From NCBI GenBank assembly GCA_964509075.1, contig CAZDWC010000011.1, positions 15,374 through 79,373 on the forward strand: a stretch of 64,000 nucleotides of DNA. The letters are read 5' to 3'. A model generated the notes under the pieces. The model did not search any database. It was not told where the DNA came from and worked only from the letters and a program-made list of their open reading frames with translations. Origin of the DNA: UBA7239 sp964509075. GTDB lineage: Bacteria; Pseudomonadota; Gammaproteobacteria; Pseudomonadales; UBA7239. Position numbers and translations under genes: made by a program. This document shows, piece by piece, positions 43,989 through 53,429 of this stretch; position 1 is the first letter of the stretch, and each line of letters opens with the position of its first letter.

Positions 43989-44612
43989 ATGGCCATGACA
44001 ACTCCGCAGTTACGCGAAAACATCCGGTCTGCACTGAATGATTATCAGCAGCATGAGGCGTGGTCGCGCTGGCTGCTTGCCCGCAGCCGCGACCTCCATC
44101 GTGGCGTCATGCTGCCTGAGGGTTATCGGGCGAGCACCCTGATCAATTTCACCCGCAACTACCTGATGCAGTTGCCGGCACTGCTGGAACACGCTGAACA
44201 AACTGCGGAGAGATTGTCCCTGCTACCATGCACCACCCTGCTGGACATTGCCATGGATTATCTCTGTTCCGCACAAACCCGCCTGCCTGACGAAGGCGGA
44301 CTCATCTATGACTGGCTCGTGCGTGCCTACGTCGGCCACCGCCTGCTTGAGGAAATGCAGGACTGGGTGAGCAGCAACCACGGAGAAAACCTGATCCATC
44401 TGGACAACACGCGGGCCAACCTGCTCGCGCACGAACTTCTGGGAGACAGCTTCTGCACCAAACTGGAGGAAAATATCCAGAACCTGTGTGCCGTGCTGCA
44501 TCTGGAGGAAACGCACACCCTCCACCAACGCCGGGCACACTACCATCAGCCTCCGTGCATGCTGGCCAATGCCATGGCAACACTCTGGCTACAGGAACCG
44601 CTTCCCGCCTGA
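43989..44612 (+). CDS. hypothetical helical protein
   Basis: A 207-residue protein that I do not recognise. It is soluble, helix-rich and without signal peptide or membrane helices. Notable stretches are RSALNDYQQHEAWSRWLLARS at about 12-32, NFTRNYLMQLPALLEHAEQ and ETHTLHQRRAHYHQPP near 172-187, the last being His-rich. The ATG follows GTGAGGGTGCTGT with a weak Shine-Dalgarno. It converges on yheV, 4 bp apart. A palindrome lies just upstream of its start. Confidence 0.6.
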   Translation: MAMTTPQLRENIRSALNDYQQHEAWSRWLLARSRDLHRGVMLPEGYRASTLINFTRNYLMQLPALLEHAEQTAERLSLLPCTTLLDIAMDYLCSAQTRLPDEGGLIYDWLVRAYVGHRLLEEMQDWVSSNHGENLIHLDNTRANLLAHELLGDSFCTKLEENIQNLCAVLHLEETHTLHQRRAHYHQPPCMLANAMATLWLQEPLPA

Positions 44613-44616
44613 GCTT

Positions 44617-44871
44617 CTACTTCGGAGGCTCGGGTGTGACCAGGCGAACAACCCCGACCTCGGCGCTTTTTTCCTGCTCACTGCGATTGACCCGCGTTTC
44701 CAGCTCACGGAAATTCTGCTCGAAACGCATTTCATCACGGTAACCACAGCTGACGCATTCCCGGTACTGGATGCCAGCCAGCCGAAACATCACAACCTTG
44801 TCCAGCGCCTGACACTGCGAACACTTCGCGCCAGCAATGAAACGCTTAGGTGTATCCGGCAACTCACTCAT
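44617..44871 (-). CDS. yheV: YheV-like zinc-ribbon protein
   Basis: An 84-residue protein with two CxxC-type pairs (AKCSQCQAL at 17-25 and RECVSCGYRDE near 37-47) forming a zinc ribbon. KRFIAGAKC is the family start. The function is unknown. It overlaps the end of prlC by ATGA, the conserved prlC-yheV pairing of gammaproteobacteria. Confidence 0.9.
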   Translation of the reverse strand: MSELPDTPKRFIAGAKCSQCQALDKVVMFRLAGIQYRECVSCGYRDEMRFEQNFRELETRVNRSEQEKSAEVGVVRLVTPEPPK

Positions 44872-46943
44872 GCAGCCTCCTGACCGCCGAGCCCACTGTG
44901 CCGCAGCAAGGCATCAACCTGCGGCTCCCGCCCCCTGAAACGCCTGAACAAAGTCGCCGCCTCTTCCGTACCACCACGCTCCAGCATTTCCGTAAGGAAA
45001 CGCTGACTAGTTGCATCATCCAGAATATCCGTCTCTTCGAATGCAGCGAAAACATCGGCAGAAAGAACCTCAGCCCACTTGTAACTGTAATAACCTGCCG
45101 CATAACCACCGGCAAACACATGCGTGAAACTGTTCTGGAATCGATTGAACGCTGGAGGACGCAATACCGCGACTTTCTCTCTCACACTTTCGAGCACCGC
45201 CTGCACTGATTGCGATGAAGATGAGTCGCAATGCAACAAAAAGTCGAACAAGGCAAATTCCAGCTGACGCAACATTTGCATACCAGACTGGAAGTTCTTC
45301 GCGGCCAGCATTTTCTCCAGCACAGCCACAGGCAATGGCTCGCCCGTCTGGTAATGCGCTGAAATCATCGGGATGACTTGTGGCTGCCAGCACCAGTTTT
45401 CAAGCAGCTGACTCGGCAGTTCCACCGCATCCCACTCCACACCATTGATGCCGGATACCGGCGCAAACTCAACCTGTGTGAGCATATGATGCAGACCATG
45501 ACCGAATTCATGAAACAACGTAGTCACGTCATCAAATGTGAGCAGGGAAGGCCGATCGCCGGCAGGCGCCATGAAATTGCAGACAAGAAACGCCACCGGC
45601 AGTTGTATCGAACCATCATCACGGCGACGGCGCACGCGACAATCCCCCATCCAGGCACCACCACGCTTGTTCTCACGCGCGTAAAGATCCAGATAGAAAC
45701 GCGCGATGGTTTCACCGTTACGCGCCAGACGGTAGCAGCGCGCATCGGCATGCCAGACATCGATCTCCTCTTCCCGCTCGATCTTTACTGCAAAAAGGTG
45801 CTGTACCAGCGCAAACAAGCCTTCGAGCACAGTGTCTGCAGGAAAATACTGCCGCAACTGCTCCTGATCCACCGCATAACGCTTTTCACGCAGCTTCTCG
45901 GCAAACCATGCCAGATCCCAGCTCTGCAAATCCTCCACACCATACTGCTCGCGGGAAAAACATTGCAATTCGTCGAACTCCTGCAAGGCTGCCGGACGCG
46001 CACGCGCTGCCAGCTGCCAGAGAAAATCAGTCACCTGTTGTGGCGATTCCGCCATCTTGGTTGCCAGTGAATAATCGGCATAACTGGAAAAACCCAACAG
46101 CTGCGCCAACTCGCGGCGCAACTGCAAGGTCTCGTCAATCAATGTCGCGTTATCAAACTGGCCTGCACGTGGCCCACAATCCGATGCCCGCGTAACATAA
46201 GCCTCATACATTTCACGGCGCAGCTCACGGTTTTCGGCAAACGTCATGACCGCGATGTAACACGGCGCATCCAGCGTCAACAAAAAACCAACTTCATTGC
46301 GCGACTGCGCCTGCACACGCGCAGCATTGCGCGCCGATTCAGGCAAACCGGCAATCACCGCCTCGTCGACTACCAGCTTGCTCCATGCTCGCGTAGCATC
46401 CAGCACATGGTTGGCAAACTGACTGGAGAGCGCAGACAGGCGAGAGCTGATCTCTGCATAGCGCTTCTGCATTTTTTCCGGAAGATCGACACCGGACAGC
46501 CGAAAGTCACGCAAGGCATTTTCAACAACTTTTCGTTGCGCCAATGACAGATGAGCGAACTGCACACTATCTTTTATGGCCTGATAGGCATTGCACAGCC
46601 CCTGATGCTGCCCCAGTGTCGTGTGATAATCGGATAACAAAGGCAGACAGACATCGTGTGCGGCACGCAATGCCGCATCCTGCACGACGGCATTCATATG
46701 ACTGACAGGCGCCCACGCCTGCTCCAGCCGATCATTGAGTGTATGCAGGGGCTGCACAAGACTATTCCAGTCCGGTACCGGTTGTTTTGCCAAAGCTTCT
46801 ATCGCCTGTAGGTTTTCTGCAATGATGGTTCGCAAGGCTGGCTCGACATGCTCCGGCCTTATTGCCGAAAAACGCGGCAACTCATCGCCACTCAACAAAG
46901 GATTGTCATCCGGCACAGGATTTTCAGCAGAAGAATGGGACAT
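44868..46943 (-). CDS. prlC: oligopeptidase A
   Basis: A 691-residue M3-family metallopeptidase. The zinc motif is HEFGHGLHHML (HExxH at about 475-479), with the third ligand Glu downstream (VEWDAVELPSQLLENW). It degrades short peptides, including signal-peptide fragments, in the cytoplasm. It is divergent from the gamma carbonic anhydrase, with 62 bp between starts, and overlaps yheV. Confidence 0.96.
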   Translation of the reverse strand: MSHSSAENPVPDDNPLLSGDELPRFSAIRPEHVEPALRTIIAENLQAIEALAKQPVPDWNSLVQPLHTLNDRLEQAWAPVSHMNAVVQDAALRAAHDVCLPLLSDYHTTLGQHQGLCNAYQAIKDSVQFAHLSLAQRKVVENALRDFRLSGVDLPEKMQKRYAEISSRLSALSSQFANHVLDATRAWSKLVVDEAVIAGLPESARNAARVQAQSRNEVGFLLTLDAPCYIAVMTFAENRELRREMYEAYVTRASDCGPRAGQFDNATLIDETLQLRRELAQLLGFSSYADYSLATKMAESPQQVTDFLWQLAARARPAALQEFDELQCFSREQYGVEDLQSWDLAWFAEKLREKRYAVDQEQLRQYFPADTVLEGLFALVQHLFAVKIEREEEIDVWHADARCYRLARNGETIARFYLDLYARENKRGGAWMGDCRVRRRRDDGSIQLPVAFLVCNFMAPAGDRPSLLTFDDVTTLFHEFGHGLHHMLTQVEFAPVSGINGVEWDAVELPSQLLENWCWQPQVIPMISAHYQTGEPLPVAVLEKMLAAKNFQSGMQMLRQLEFALFDFLLHCDSSSSQSVQAVLESVREKVAVLRPPAFNRFQNSFTHVFAGGYAAGYYSYKWAEVLSADVFAAFEETDILDDATSQRFLTEMLERGGTEEAATLFRRFRGREPQVDALLRHSGLGGQEAA

Positions 46944-47005
46944 GGCTGCTCATCGACAGTAGGGAACGTTTATTATACGCGCCGCATCACCATCCGGAGA
47001 GTGTC

Positions 47006-47569
47006 ATGAGCCATTGCTGTCATCTGCGTCCGCATGAGGGAATTACACCCACACTCGGTGCACGCGTATATATTGACCCGCAAGCCACAGTGATAGGCGA
47101 CGTGCACCTGGGTGATGACAGCTCGGTATGGCCGCAGACAGTGATTCGCGGCGACATGCACCGCATCCGCATCGGCGCGCGCTGCAGCATCCAGGACGGC
47201 GCTGTATTGCACATCACCCATGCCGGGCCCTACGACCCGCAAGGTTTCCCGTTGACACTGGGTGATGACGTCACTGTCGGCCATCGCGCAGTGTTGCACG
47301 GCTGCACCATTGGCAATCGCGTGCTGATCGGCATAGGCGCCATTGTCATGGATGGCGCAGTGATTGAAGACGAGGTCATGCTCGCCGCCGGCAGCCTGGT
47401 ACCACCGGGCAAAACCCTTGCCAGCGGTTTTCTCTATGTCGGCAGCCCCGCCAAACAGGCGCGCGCACTCACGGAAAAGGAAAAGGCTTTTTTTACCTAC
47501 GGCGCCAACAATTACAGCAAACTCAAAGAAAAACATCGCACAGCCAATGCACAACTCACAGCACAGTGA
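47006..47569 (+). CDS. gamma-class carbonic anhydrase family protein
   Basis: A 187-residue left-handed beta-helix protein. The hexapeptide repeats include ATVIGDVHLGDDSSVWPQTVIRGD and VTVGHRAVLHGCTIGNRVLIGIGAIVMDG. His residues at HITHAG (about 70), TVGHRAVLHG (about 92 and 97) are the zinc ligands of Cam/YrdA proteins. It may hydrate CO2; YrdA-type members are often inactive as isolated. The ATG at 47006 begins MSHCCHLRPHEG; the frame is open upstream inside the prlC promoter. Confidence 0.9.
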   Translation: MSHCCHLRPHEGITPTLGARVYIDPQATVIGDVHLGDDSSVWPQTVIRGDMHRIRIGARCSIQDGAVLHITHAGPYDPQGFPLTLGDDVTVGHRAVLHGCTIGNRVLIGIGAIVMDGAVIEDEVMLAAGSLVPPGKTLASGFLYVGSPAKQARALTEKEKAFFTYGANNYSKLKEKHRTANAQLTAQ

Positions 47570-47575
47570 CACCCG

Positions 47576-49000
47576 TCAAAATAGTTGCGGCGTAAAAAAA
47601 CCGTGGAACTGATGTGGAATATGGTGTGGCAACAAGACTTTCGCCAGACACTGTGTCAGATCTGCAGCATCCAGCACCCACAACTCACTGCACCGGCTAT
47701 TGGCGTTGTACACCACATCCAGCAAGACGCCATCATCTTCCGCACTGCCGCCTGGACGCGGCACAAACATGGGCTCAGAACCAAAACAGCCTTCCGGCAA
47801 CACTTGCCGCTGACAAGCTCCTGACTCGGCATTGACACGAATCAGCGCATTGAAAAAAGAGTCGTGTCCGTTGGGCACGGAGGCCGCCGCATATGTCTGG
47901 TGATGTAATACCGTGGATTTGCGATTGTCCCATTGTGGAAACTCGCACTCCACATCACACAATACCTGAGCTTCGAGTTTCCCACTGCGTTTATCCAGCC
48001 GGTAGCGCAAGAAATCGCCTCCACCGAGACGACTGGCATGATACATATCCTGCAATGCATTGTTGACCGTGAAGTTATCGGTAAACATCGCATCGATGTG
48101 AAAATATGACTCATCTTCCCATGCATTGCCAAAATGAATCACGGCACCTGCAGGTGCCTGTGCACGCTGGACAACAGCAAAATTTTCCAGATCCACTACC
48201 AGGATCTGCATAGGCACCAACGGATCAAAACGAATACTGTCTGCCATCGTGCGGGTGCCAAACACCACTCCAGCGAGATGCTCCACCCGAATCGAACCCA
48301 GAAAAAAAATGGCATGCTTTTCTGTCAGTGCAAAGTCATGACAGAACGGAAAACAATCGACAGGTATCGTAATTTTCTTTTCCAGAACCCCCTTCGACGA
48401 TATGCGATAACACGACAAACCGGGCTGCATGCCGCGCCGGCCGACACCGCGAACACTCATACCGAAATTGATGTACTGGCCGCTGCGCGGATGAATCTTG
48501 CCGTGAGCACTGAACATATTGAGCGGTGACAACCCACCGCTGTAATCAAACTCACCAAGGGTTTCCAATGTGCGGGGATCCAGGGCGAACGGCCTGCCAC
48601 CTTCATTCAAGGCCAACAAATGATTGCCGTGCCACACCACACTGGTATTGGCTGGATTGGCGAGCGGACGCAGGAAGTTCGCATGAAACCCTCCAGGGCG
48701 CTGCGTACCGAAACTGCGACAGTCAATCCGGTTCAACTCGGTTTCACGCACATACTTAGGGGTACGCACATAACGGTTGGCGAAGTGCACCGCGCCATCC
48801 TCGAATGCAAACTTGCACAGCAAGCCATCGCCATCAAACCAGTGACCGAAACATTGCCCACCCACTTCCAGTCGCCCCGGGCCATTGCGAAAAAAGGTGC
48901 CGCGCAACCAATCCGGCAAGCGCCCCTCCACACACGTTGCGCGATAGCTGTACTCGTCGTTCAGTGGACGCAAGCCTGAATGGAAGGTGTTGCCTGACAT
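47576..49000 (-). CDS. carotenoid cleavage oxygenase family protein (RPE65 type)
   Basis: A 474-residue seven-bladed propeller. The four iron-binding His are probably His166 (FSAHGKIHP), His221 (FCHDFALTE), His289 (VIHFGNAWED) and His466 (QFHGFF). The N-terminal GTFFRNGPGRLEVGG is a family marker. It cleaves a double bond in carotenoids, apocarotenoids or stilbenes using O2. No carotenoid genes are in the window, so a lignostilbene or terpenoid substrate is equally likely. It converges on the carbonic anhydrase gene and diverges from hisB. Confidence 0.9.
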   Translation of the reverse strand: MSGNTFHSGLRPLNDEYSYRATCVEGRLPDWLRGTFFRNGPGRLEVGGQCFGHWFDGDGLLCKFAFEDGAVHFANRYVRTPKYVRETELNRIDCRSFGTQRPGGFHANFLRPLANPANTSVVWHGNHLLALNEGGRPFALDPRTLETLGEFDYSGGLSPLNMFSAHGKIHPRSGQYINFGMSVRGVGRRGMQPGLSCYRISSKGVLEKKITIPVDCFPFCHDFALTEKHAIFFLGSIRVEHLAGVVFGTRTMADSIRFDPLVPMQILVVDLENFAVVQRAQAPAGAVIHFGNAWEDESYFHIDAMFTDNFTVNNALQDMYHASRLGGGDFLRYRLDKRSGKLEAQVLCDVECEFPQWDNRKSTVLHHQTYAAASVPNGHDSFFNALIRVNAESGACQRQVLPEGCFGSEPMFVPRPGGSAEDDGVLLDVVYNANSRCSELWVLDAADLTQCLAKVLLPHHIPHQFHGFFTPQLF

Positions 49001-49078
49001 GTGCGCGCCTTATCAATATCGCTAGCCGGGATGCAAGCCGGTATAATGCCGCCTTTCCTCCATCCCTGCGAGATCCCC

Positions 49079-49672
49079 ATGACCGAGCGCAAGGCCAGCA
49101 TCCAGCGCGACACGCTGGAAACGCAGATCGCTGTAGCCGTAAACCTCGACGGCACCGGCACCAGCCGTTTCGACACCCCGGTGCCGTTCCTGAACCACAT
49201 GCTGGACCAGATCGCCCGCCACGGCCTCATTGACCTCGATGTCACCGCCAAGGGCGATATGGAGATTGATGCCCACCATACAGTGGAAGACATCGGCATC
49301 ACACTGGGTCAGGCATTTGCCAAAGCCGTGGGCGACAAGAAAGGCATCCGCCGCTACGGCCACGCCTATGTGCCGCTAGACGAAGCGCTCTCGCGCGTGG
49401 TGATTGATTTCTCCGGCCGCCCCGGCCTGGAGATGCATGTGGATTTCGTGCGCGGACGCGTCGGCGATTTCGATGTCGACCTGTTCTACGAATTCTTCCA
49501 GGGCTTCGTCAATCACGCACAAGTCAGTCTGCACATCGACAACCTGCGCGGTCGCAACGCCCATCACCAGATCGAAACCGTGTTCAAGGCATTTGGCCGT
49601 GCACTGCGCATGGCACTGGAATTCGATCCGCGCATGGCCGGACAAATGCCGTCGACCAAGGGCACACTGTGA
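49079..49672 (+). CDS. hisB: imidazoleglycerol-phosphate dehydratase
   Basis: A 197-residue monofunctional HisB. The metal motifs are DAHHTVEDIGI and AHHQIETVFKAFGRAL; the N-terminal RDTLETQIAVAVNLDGTG is typical. It dehydrates IGP in histidine synthesis. It starts at MTERKASIQ (49079); an open frame from 49001 lies in the promoter. It overlaps hisH by GTGA. The phosphatase domain found in E. coli HisB is absent. Confidence 0.97.
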   Translation: MTERKASIQRDTLETQIAVAVNLDGTGTSRFDTPVPFLNHMLDQIARHGLIDLDVTAKGDMEIDAHHTVEDIGITLGQAFAKAVGDKKGIRRYGHAYVPLDEALSRVVIDFSGRPGLEMHVDFVRGRVGDFDVDLFYEFFQGFVNHAQVSLHIDNLRGRNAHHQIETVFKAFGRALRMALEFDPRMAGQMPSTKGTL

Positions 49673-50319
49673 GCAAAACCACTGTTGCCGTTATTGATTA
49701 CGGCATGGGCAACCTGCACTCGGTGGCCAAGGCGCTCGAACACGTTGCCCCGAATGCCACCGTTCTCGTCACCAGCAATCCCGACGCCATACACATAGCT
49801 GACCGCGTGGTGTTCCCCGGTGTCGGCGCCATTCGCGACTGCATGGCCGAAATCCGCCGCCTCGGCGTGGACGCACTGGTGCGCGAAGCCGTGCAGCAGA
49901 AACCAGTACTGGCCATTTGCGTGGGCATGCAGGCATTGATGACACACAGCCAAGAAAACGGCGGCGTGGATTGCATCAACCTGCTGCAAGGCTCAGTCAA
50001 TTTCTTTGGCAACGATCTGCACGACTCGCACGGCGAACGCCTGAAAGTACCTCATATGGGCTGGAACGAAGTCACGCAAACCATCGCGCACCCGCTGTGG
50101 CATAACATTGCACAGAACAGCCGCTTCTACTTTGTTCACAGCTATTACATCCGGGCACAACAGCGCGAACGCGTTGCTGCCACCTGCGACTACGGTGTGA
50201 CATTTGATGCGGTGCTGGCAGACACCAACCTGTTTGCCGTGCAATTCCACCCGGAAAAAAGCCACACCGCCGGCCTGCAATTACTGCAAAATTTCATGAA
50301 CTGGAACGGGAGCTGTTAA
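49669..50319 (+). CDS. hisH: imidazole glycerol phosphate synthase subunit HisH
   Basis: A 216-residue class-I amidotransferase. The nucleophile is Cys84 (AICVGMQAL), and the His-Glu pair is in QFHPEKSH near 193-198. It supplies ammonia from glutamine to HisF. It starts with GTG overlapping hisB. The partner subunit HisF is not encoded next to it, which is unusual because hisA is normally followed by hisF. Confidence 0.96.
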   Translation: MSKTTVAVIDYGMGNLHSVAKALEHVAPNATVLVTSNPDAIHIADRVVFPGVGAIRDCMAEIRRLGVDALVREAVQQKPVLAICVGMQALMTHSQENGGVDCINLLQGSVNFFGNDLHDSHGERLKVPHMGWNEVTQTIAHPLWHNIAQNSRFYFVHSYYIRAQQRERVAATCDYGVTFDAVLADTNLFAVQFHPEKSHTAGLQLLQNFMNWNGSC

Positions 50320-50321
50320 TC

Positions 50322-51050
50322 GTGCTGATTATCCCTGCAATTGATTTGAAAGACGGCCACTGCGTGCGCCTGAAACAGGGCCGCATGGACGATTCCACGG
50401 TATTCGGTTCTGATCCGGTTGCCATGGCCAAACGCTGGGTTGATGCTGGCGCGCGTCGCCTGCACCTCGTTGATCTCAACGGCGCATTTGCGGGTGAGCC
50501 GGTGAATGGCGACGCGGTAAAAGCCATTGCCCGTGCCAACCCTACGCTACCGATACAAATCGGCGGCGGCATTCGCAACGCAGAAATTATTGAAGCCTAT
50601 CTGTCTGCAGGCGTGAGCTATGTCATCATCGGCACCAAAGCTGTCAAAGAGCCACAGTTTGTCACCGACATGTGCAAACATTTTCCGGGCAAAATTATTG
50701 TCGGCATCGACGCACAAGATGGCATGGTGGCCACTGACGGTTGGGCAGAAGTCAGCAGCGTGAAAGCCAGTGATCTCGCCAAGCAATTTGCCCACGATGG
50801 CGTGTCGTCAATTGTGTACACCGACATCGCCCGCGACGGCATGATGCAAGGCGTAAACGTGGAAGCAACGGTCGCACTCGCCGAAGCCTGCGGCATTCCC
50901 GTGATCGCCTCCGGCGGTGTCACCAACATCAACGATATCCACGCCCTCAAAGCAGTCGCAGCACGTGGCATTCTCGGCGCCATTACCGGTCGCGCCATTT
51001 ACGAGGGCACGCTGGATCTGGCAGAAGCTCAAAAGCTTTGCGATGAGTAA
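50322..51050 (+). CDS. hisA: phosphoribosylformimino-5-aminoimidazole carboxamide ribotide isomerase
   Basis: A 242-residue TIM barrel with twofold phosphate sites. IIPAIDLKDGHCVRLKQGRM starts the protein, with catalytic Asp8. Also seen are IQIGGGIRN and the second site VIASGGVTN. It isomerises ProFAR. The GTG at 50322 lies 2 bp after hisH. After it come 72 bp and a malonyl-CoA decarboxylase gene rather than hisF. Confidence 0.97.
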   Translation: MLIIPAIDLKDGHCVRLKQGRMDDSTVFGSDPVAMAKRWVDAGARRLHLVDLNGAFAGEPVNGDAVKAIARANPTLPIQIGGGIRNAEIIEAYLSAGVSYVIIGTKAVKEPQFVTDMCKHFPGKIIVGIDAQDGMVATDGWAEVSSVKASDLAKQFAHDGVSSIVYTDIARDGMMQGVNVEATVALAEACGIPVIASGGVTNINDIHALKAVAARGILGAITGRAIYEGTLDLAEAQKLCDE

Positions 51051-51122
51051 CTCCGGCATGCAGAGCATTTGACTGGCTTCTGAACAGCGCCAGGGCTATG
51101 CTTCAGACAGCCAATCCCGAAG

Positions 51123-52604
51123 TTGTTGCTGCATATGGTCACCCACCGCTCTCTCCTGAACCGCACCATGCGCCGGCTGCGCCAGGCGTGGTCCGATCTC
51201 AATACCACGTTGCGCGGCGATGAGCGCTACCGGTTTGACCCCGCACTGGCCGACAAGGACATTGAGCACCTGCGCCAGTTGATCAGGAGCTGCCTCAACG
51301 CCCCCGGCGGCGAATTCGCCGCGCGCGCGCAGGCCGCACACCTCGGCCACGCCTACATGACCCTGAACCAGCAAGGACGCATGCGCTTCCTGCGCTTGCT
51401 CGCCACCGATTTCGATGCCGACACCAAGGCTATCCAGCAAGCCATCACCGCCTACAACAACGCCAAATCCGGTGACAACCTGCCCAAGTTGCGCCACAAG
51501 CTGCGCAAGGCACTAGTGGCACCACGCGTGCAATTGCTGACGCTGTTCAACGCCCTGCCGGAAGGTATCAAGTTTCTCGTCGACATGCGCGGCGAATTGC
51601 TGGAGATGGGCGCGGAAAAAGACGCAGAACTGGGGGAAGTGGAAAAAGATCTCAAGCATCTTCTGTCCAGCTGGTTCGACATCGGCTTCCTGCAACTGGA
51701 GCAGATCACCTGGAATTCACCGGCATCACTGCTGGAGAAATTGATCGAATACGAAGCTGTACATGAAATCACCAGCTGGACGGATCTTAAAAACCGTCTC
51801 GCACCCGATCGTCGCTTGTTCGCATTTCTGCATCCGAACATGGCCGACGAGCCGCTGATTTTCGTGCAAGTTGCACTATGCGACGGACTGGCCAGCAATG
51901 TGCAGACACTGCTCGACACCAACGCACCGACGTTCGATGTGCAGGATGCCAACACCGCCATTTTCTATTCGATCTCAAATGCCCAGCGCGGCTTGTCCGG
52001 CATCAGTTTTGGCAATTACCTGATCAAACGCGTGGTCGGCAACCTGAAACGCGAACTGCCGCAACTGGAACAATTTGCAACACTGTCTCCCGTTCCCGGC
52101 TTCATGAAATGGCTGGAAACACGCTTTTCCGATGCTGCTATCCTGCTGCCGCAAGAACAGGAGAGTATCGGCGCAGTAGCGCATGCACTCTCCGTGGAAG
52201 CCACCATACCCACACTGCTCGGACTGTCGGCCTGGCATCAGAACGTGCTGATCACGCAGGCCTTGCAACCCATACTGTTACGCTTGTGCGCCGAATATCT
52301 CGGCGGCTTGCAGTCCGGCAAGTTGCGCGCGCGCGATCCAGTTGCGCATTTTCATCTCAGCAATGGCGCAATACTTCAGCAACTGAACTGGATGGCAGAT
52401 ATTTCGCCAAAAGGCATTCGCCAGTCCTGCGGCATGATGGTCAACTACCTCTACGACCTGGAAACCATAGACAGCAACAGCGAAGACTATGTACAAACCG
52501 GCAGCATCGCCATGTCCGGGGAAATTCGTGAACGCATTCAACTGCGCGACAAACAAAACAAGGATCGCAATGCCAAAAATGTGCGCAGCATCCGGCAAGG
52601 TTAA
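51123..52604 (+). CDS. malonyl-CoA decarboxylase
   Basis: A 493-residue MCD. The N-terminal half is helical (MRRLRQAWSDLNTTL and so on). The catalytic acetyltransferase-like half has FAFLHPNMADEPLIFVQVAL, TAIFYSISNAQRGLSGISFGN and ATLSPVPGFMKWLETRF. HFHLSNGAILQQLNWMADIS and GMMVNYLYDL complete the signature. It converts malonyl-CoA to acetyl-CoA. The start may be 51123 or the ATG at 51135. It converges on the TauE gene, overlapping by 4 bp. No malonate transport genes are nearby. Confidence 0.9.
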   Translation: MLLHMVTHRSLLNRTMRRLRQAWSDLNTTLRGDERYRFDPALADKDIEHLRQLIRSCLNAPGGEFAARAQAAHLGHAYMTLNQQGRMRFLRLLATDFDADTKAIQQAITAYNNAKSGDNLPKLRHKLRKALVAPRVQLLTLFNALPEGIKFLVDMRGELLEMGAEKDAELGEVEKDLKHLLSSWFDIGFLQLEQITWNSPASLLEKLIEYEAVHEITSWTDLKNRLAPDRRLFAFLHPNMADEPLIFVQVALCDGLASNVQTLLDTNAPTFDVQDANTAIFYSISNAQRGLSGISFGNYLIKRVVGNLKRELPQLEQFATLSPVPGFMKWLETRFSDAAILLPQEQESIGAVAHALSVEATIPTLLGLSAWHQNVLITQALQPILLRLCAEYLGGLQSGKLRARDPVAHFHLSNGAILQQLNWMADISPKGIRQSCGMMVNYLYDLETIDSNSEDYVQTGSIAMSGEIRERIQLRDKQNKDRNAKNVRSIRQG

Positions 52605-53419
52605 TGCGCACGCAGCAAGATCATCACAGCCATCATCGCAATCACCAGCGCAAAGAAGCCTTGCAAATAAGCACCCGCAATCCGTTTTGCCAACACACTA
52701 CCCAGCAACATACCAACCACACCGCCACTGCCAAGCCAGAGCAACAACCTGCCATCTATCGTCTGCATTGTCAGATGCGCGACAAAGCCACTACCAGCAA
52801 TCATTGCGATAATGACAAGCGAAGTGGCAATGGCATAACGCATGCTCACGCCATTCAACTGGTTGAGAAACGGCACAATCAGAAAACCGCCACCGACGCC
52901 GAATAACCCCGACAGCAATCCCGTCAACAAACCACCCACCACAAGACCTGCAACACAGCGCACGCGCCAATCAAAGTAGCCATGTGCACTGAAACGACAC
53001 AGCAGCGCGTCGCCACCTCCCACTTCGCCACCCGCGCGTACCAGCTGCGCCAACTCCGGCTGTGCAATACTTTGCCACAGCATGCGCGCGGCAATCAGCC
53101 ATGACAGCAGCGCAAAACCTGTCAGCAGAAAAACCTCCGGAACATCCGCCGCCAACCAGCGCCCGACAGGTGCCAGCACCACACCACTGGTCGCAAACAA
53201 CAATACCGGCACCCACAGCACTTCGCGCTGCACAATGCGCTGGATGGCACCCACAATACTGCTTACTGCCACCACACCCAACGCAAGACCTGTGGCCTCT
53301 GCCGGCGAAACATGCAACAGGAATATCAACAGCGGCACCGCAATGACAGAACCGCCAGCGCCGGTTAATCCAAGCACCAGACCGATCAGCACCCCCACCA
53401 AGGCGATCAACACCAGCAA
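52601..53419 (-). CDS. TauE/SafE family sulfite exporter-like membrane protein
   Basis: A 272-residue protein with about eight helices. The paired TauE motifs are LGLTGAGGSVIAVPLL near 15-30 and LFGVGGGFLIVPFL near 170-185. The start codon is TTG. These proteins export sulfite, sulfonates or sulfur oxyanions. It is the last gene of the DUF2892-HlyD-RND-ArsR operon and lies next to the SQR module, so export of a sulfur product is likely. The substrate is inferred from context. Confidence 0.87.
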   Translation of the reverse strand: MLVLIALVGVLIGLVLGLTGAGGSVIAVPLLIFLLHVSPAEATGLALGVVAVSSIVGAIQRIVQREVLWVPVLLFATSGVVLAPVGRWLAADVPEVFLLTGFALLSWLIAARMLWQSIAQPELAQLVRAGGEVGGGDALLCRFSAHGYFDWRVRCVAGLVVGGLLTGLLSGLFGVGGGFLIVPFLNQLNGVSMRYAIATSLVIIAMIAGSGFVAHLTMQTIDGRLLLWLGSGGVVGMLLGSVLAKRIAGAYLQGFFALVIAMMAVMILLRAH

Positions 53420-53429
53420 GGTTTCCGCA

